This document shows positions 23,978 to 24,542 of a DNA stretch of 24,542 nt, in pieces. Below the pieces are notes generated by a model. It had not been told where the DNA came from and made no database searches. It worked only from the letters and a program-made list of their open reading frames with translations. A program made the translations under genes and the position numbers. Source of the stretch: JAXFQS01 sp034178815 (GTDB lineage Bacteria; Verrucomicrobiota; Kiritimatiellia; RFP12; DVOR01); NCBI GenBank assembly GCA_034178815.1, contig JAXFQS010000097.1:1-24542 (forward strand), given 5' to 3'. Position 1 is the first letter of the stretch. Each line of letters opens with the position of its first letter.

Positions 23978-24180
23978 TCAGCGCGCTTGAGTCAGAAGCC
24001 CCCCGATTGCCCCCTTCAGCAGAGCCACCCGCTCTGCAGGCGAGCCCTCACGATACCCACGAAGATAGGTCAACCGGCCTCCATAACTGTTCCCACTCCC
24101 CCAAGCAGGCGCCACATCCGTGGTAATCACACGCTTACCACGCTCAAGAGCCTCCGCCACCACTAGTCCAAAGTTCGATA
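23978..24180 (-). pseudogene. Glycosyltransferase 3' remnant, truncated by IS insertion
   Basis: The minus-strand frame reads SNFGLVVAEALERGKRVITT, then DVAPAWG, ending in TGA at 23978. This is the donor-sugar binding motif near the C-terminus of GT4-type glycosyltransferases (the usual form is ENFGLVVAEAL..G.PVITT..PW), followed by ~40 residues to a normal-looking end. The N-terminal bulk of the protein is absent: upstream of about 24180 the sequence becomes the left end of an IS256-like element, and the frame stops at 24203. Its place beside an O-antigen ligase-like gene suggests it served glycan synthesis. The remainder may lie beyond the right end of the IS. Confidence 0.75.
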
Positions 24181-24542
24181 GTATAAACTGTTGTCTGTAA
24201 ATTCACTTTCAACGATGGAGAAGAGAAGCACAATTCCATAGAAGAAAGGAATACGACATGAACTCAAGCGACGCAAATAATACCCTAATTGATGAAATGA
24301 TGTAACTGCTCATTGCCGAGAAAGAGAAAGCGTTCCCGACGATTCTTGCCAAGCTGTACAACCAGGCGATGATCGTCGAGCGTGAAACGCATCTCGGAGC
24401 AGGCTCCTACGAGCGCAGCGAAGGACGCGACGGCTACGCCAATGGCTTCAAGCCAAGAAACTACCAGACGTTTCACGGCAATCTCGAGCTCCAGGTTCCG
24501 CAGGTTCGCGGATCCTCGACGAAGTTCTACCCGAAGTGCTTG
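24180..24542 (+). mobile_element. IS256 (mutator) family insertion sequence, left part
   Basis: The left boundary is inferred at about 24176-24190, where glycosyltransferase coding sequence stops being recognisable and an AT-rich stretch (GTATAAACTGTTGTCTG) begins, typical of a terminal inverted repeat. The transposase start follows at 24258 behind AAAGGA. The right end and the target duplication lie outside the window, so the exact limit cannot be fixed. Confidence 0.7.
24258..24542 (+). pseudogene. IS256-family transposase with in-frame stop codon, 3' partial
   Basis: From ATG 24258 the frame reads MNSSDANNTLIDEMM, then TAA at 24303-24305. It continues without a stop to the window end: LLIAEKEKAFPTILAKLYNQ, AMIVERETHLGAGSYERSEG, RDGYANGFKPR and LELQVPQVRGSSTKFYP. 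The NxAMxxER, hLGAxxYER and NGxxxR pattern is the N-terminal signature of mutator/IS256 transposases. The stop at codon 16 falls where the continuing family sequence would need a residue; a single change from CAA would create it. No ATG, GTG or TTG close after the stop offers an obvious restart. The copy is probably inactive unless read through. The DDE catalytic part lies beyond the window. Confidence 0.85.

Noticed and set aside
1..24542. CRISPR array, tRNA or rRNA genes, toxin-antitoxin or defence island
   Set aside because: I saw no regularly spaced direct repeats, no tRNA cloverleaf candidates and no nuclease or defence families in any region.

Overview
The window most likely comes from a bacterium of the Planctomycetes-Verrucomicrobia-Chlamydiae group, perhaps Kiritimatiellota or a relative. 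The basis is a very large secreted beta-helix protein with choice-of-anchor-Q-like ends, TPR-end-of-group and other secreted proteins of unknown family, moderately high GC, and STAS-MlaE and metK-ahcY arrangements. This placement is an inference from protein style, not from a marker gene comparison. Most of the window is housekeeping chromosome, with one insertion sequence entering at the right edge.

Layout, left to right. (1) A plus-strand run: the 3' part of a giant repeat-containing surface protein, then glnS, an N-acyl-D-amino-acid deacylase and recQ, with junctions of 4 bp, 12 bp and a 1-base overlap. (2) corA, plus strand, probably with its own promoter. It converges on the next block with only 4 bp between stop codons. 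(3) A minus-strand block read from 14420 down to 9633: a secreted protein of unknown family, a STAS-MlaE lipid-transport permease, ribF, and a second secreted protein with a TPR-like N-terminus. The four are joined by a 2-bp gap, a 1-base overlap and a 4-base overlap, so they are almost certainly one translationally coupled operon. (4) A minus-strand translation operon, rpmI-rplT-pheS-pheT, with a good sigma70-like promoter before rpmI and an intrinsic-terminator-like attenuator between rplT and pheS. infC is not next to rpmI here. (5) A divergent 499-bp intergenic region holding the rpmI promoter, a possible 28-codon ORF inside a hairpin, a metK promoter with two TATAAT boxes, and a structured metK leader whose last stem covers the likely ribosome binding site. 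(6) A plus-strand run metK-ahcY-(O-antigen ligase/polymerase-like)-comF. (7) A 3' remnant of a glycosyltransferase gene on the minus strand, cut by the left end of an IS256-family element whose transposase has an in-frame TAA at codon 16.

Functional links: MetK makes S-adenosylmethionine and AhcY clears S-adenosylhomocysteine, so these two form a methyl-cycle pair. PheS and PheT are the two subunits of one enzyme, downstream of ribosomal proteins L35 and L20. The MlaE permease would need an ATPase (MlaF) and a substrate-binding protein encoded elsewhere.

No CRISPR array, tRNA, rRNA, prophage or recognisable defence system was seen. The strongest candidates for something new are the RNA structures before metK and before pheS, and the two secreted unknowns around MlaE and RibF.
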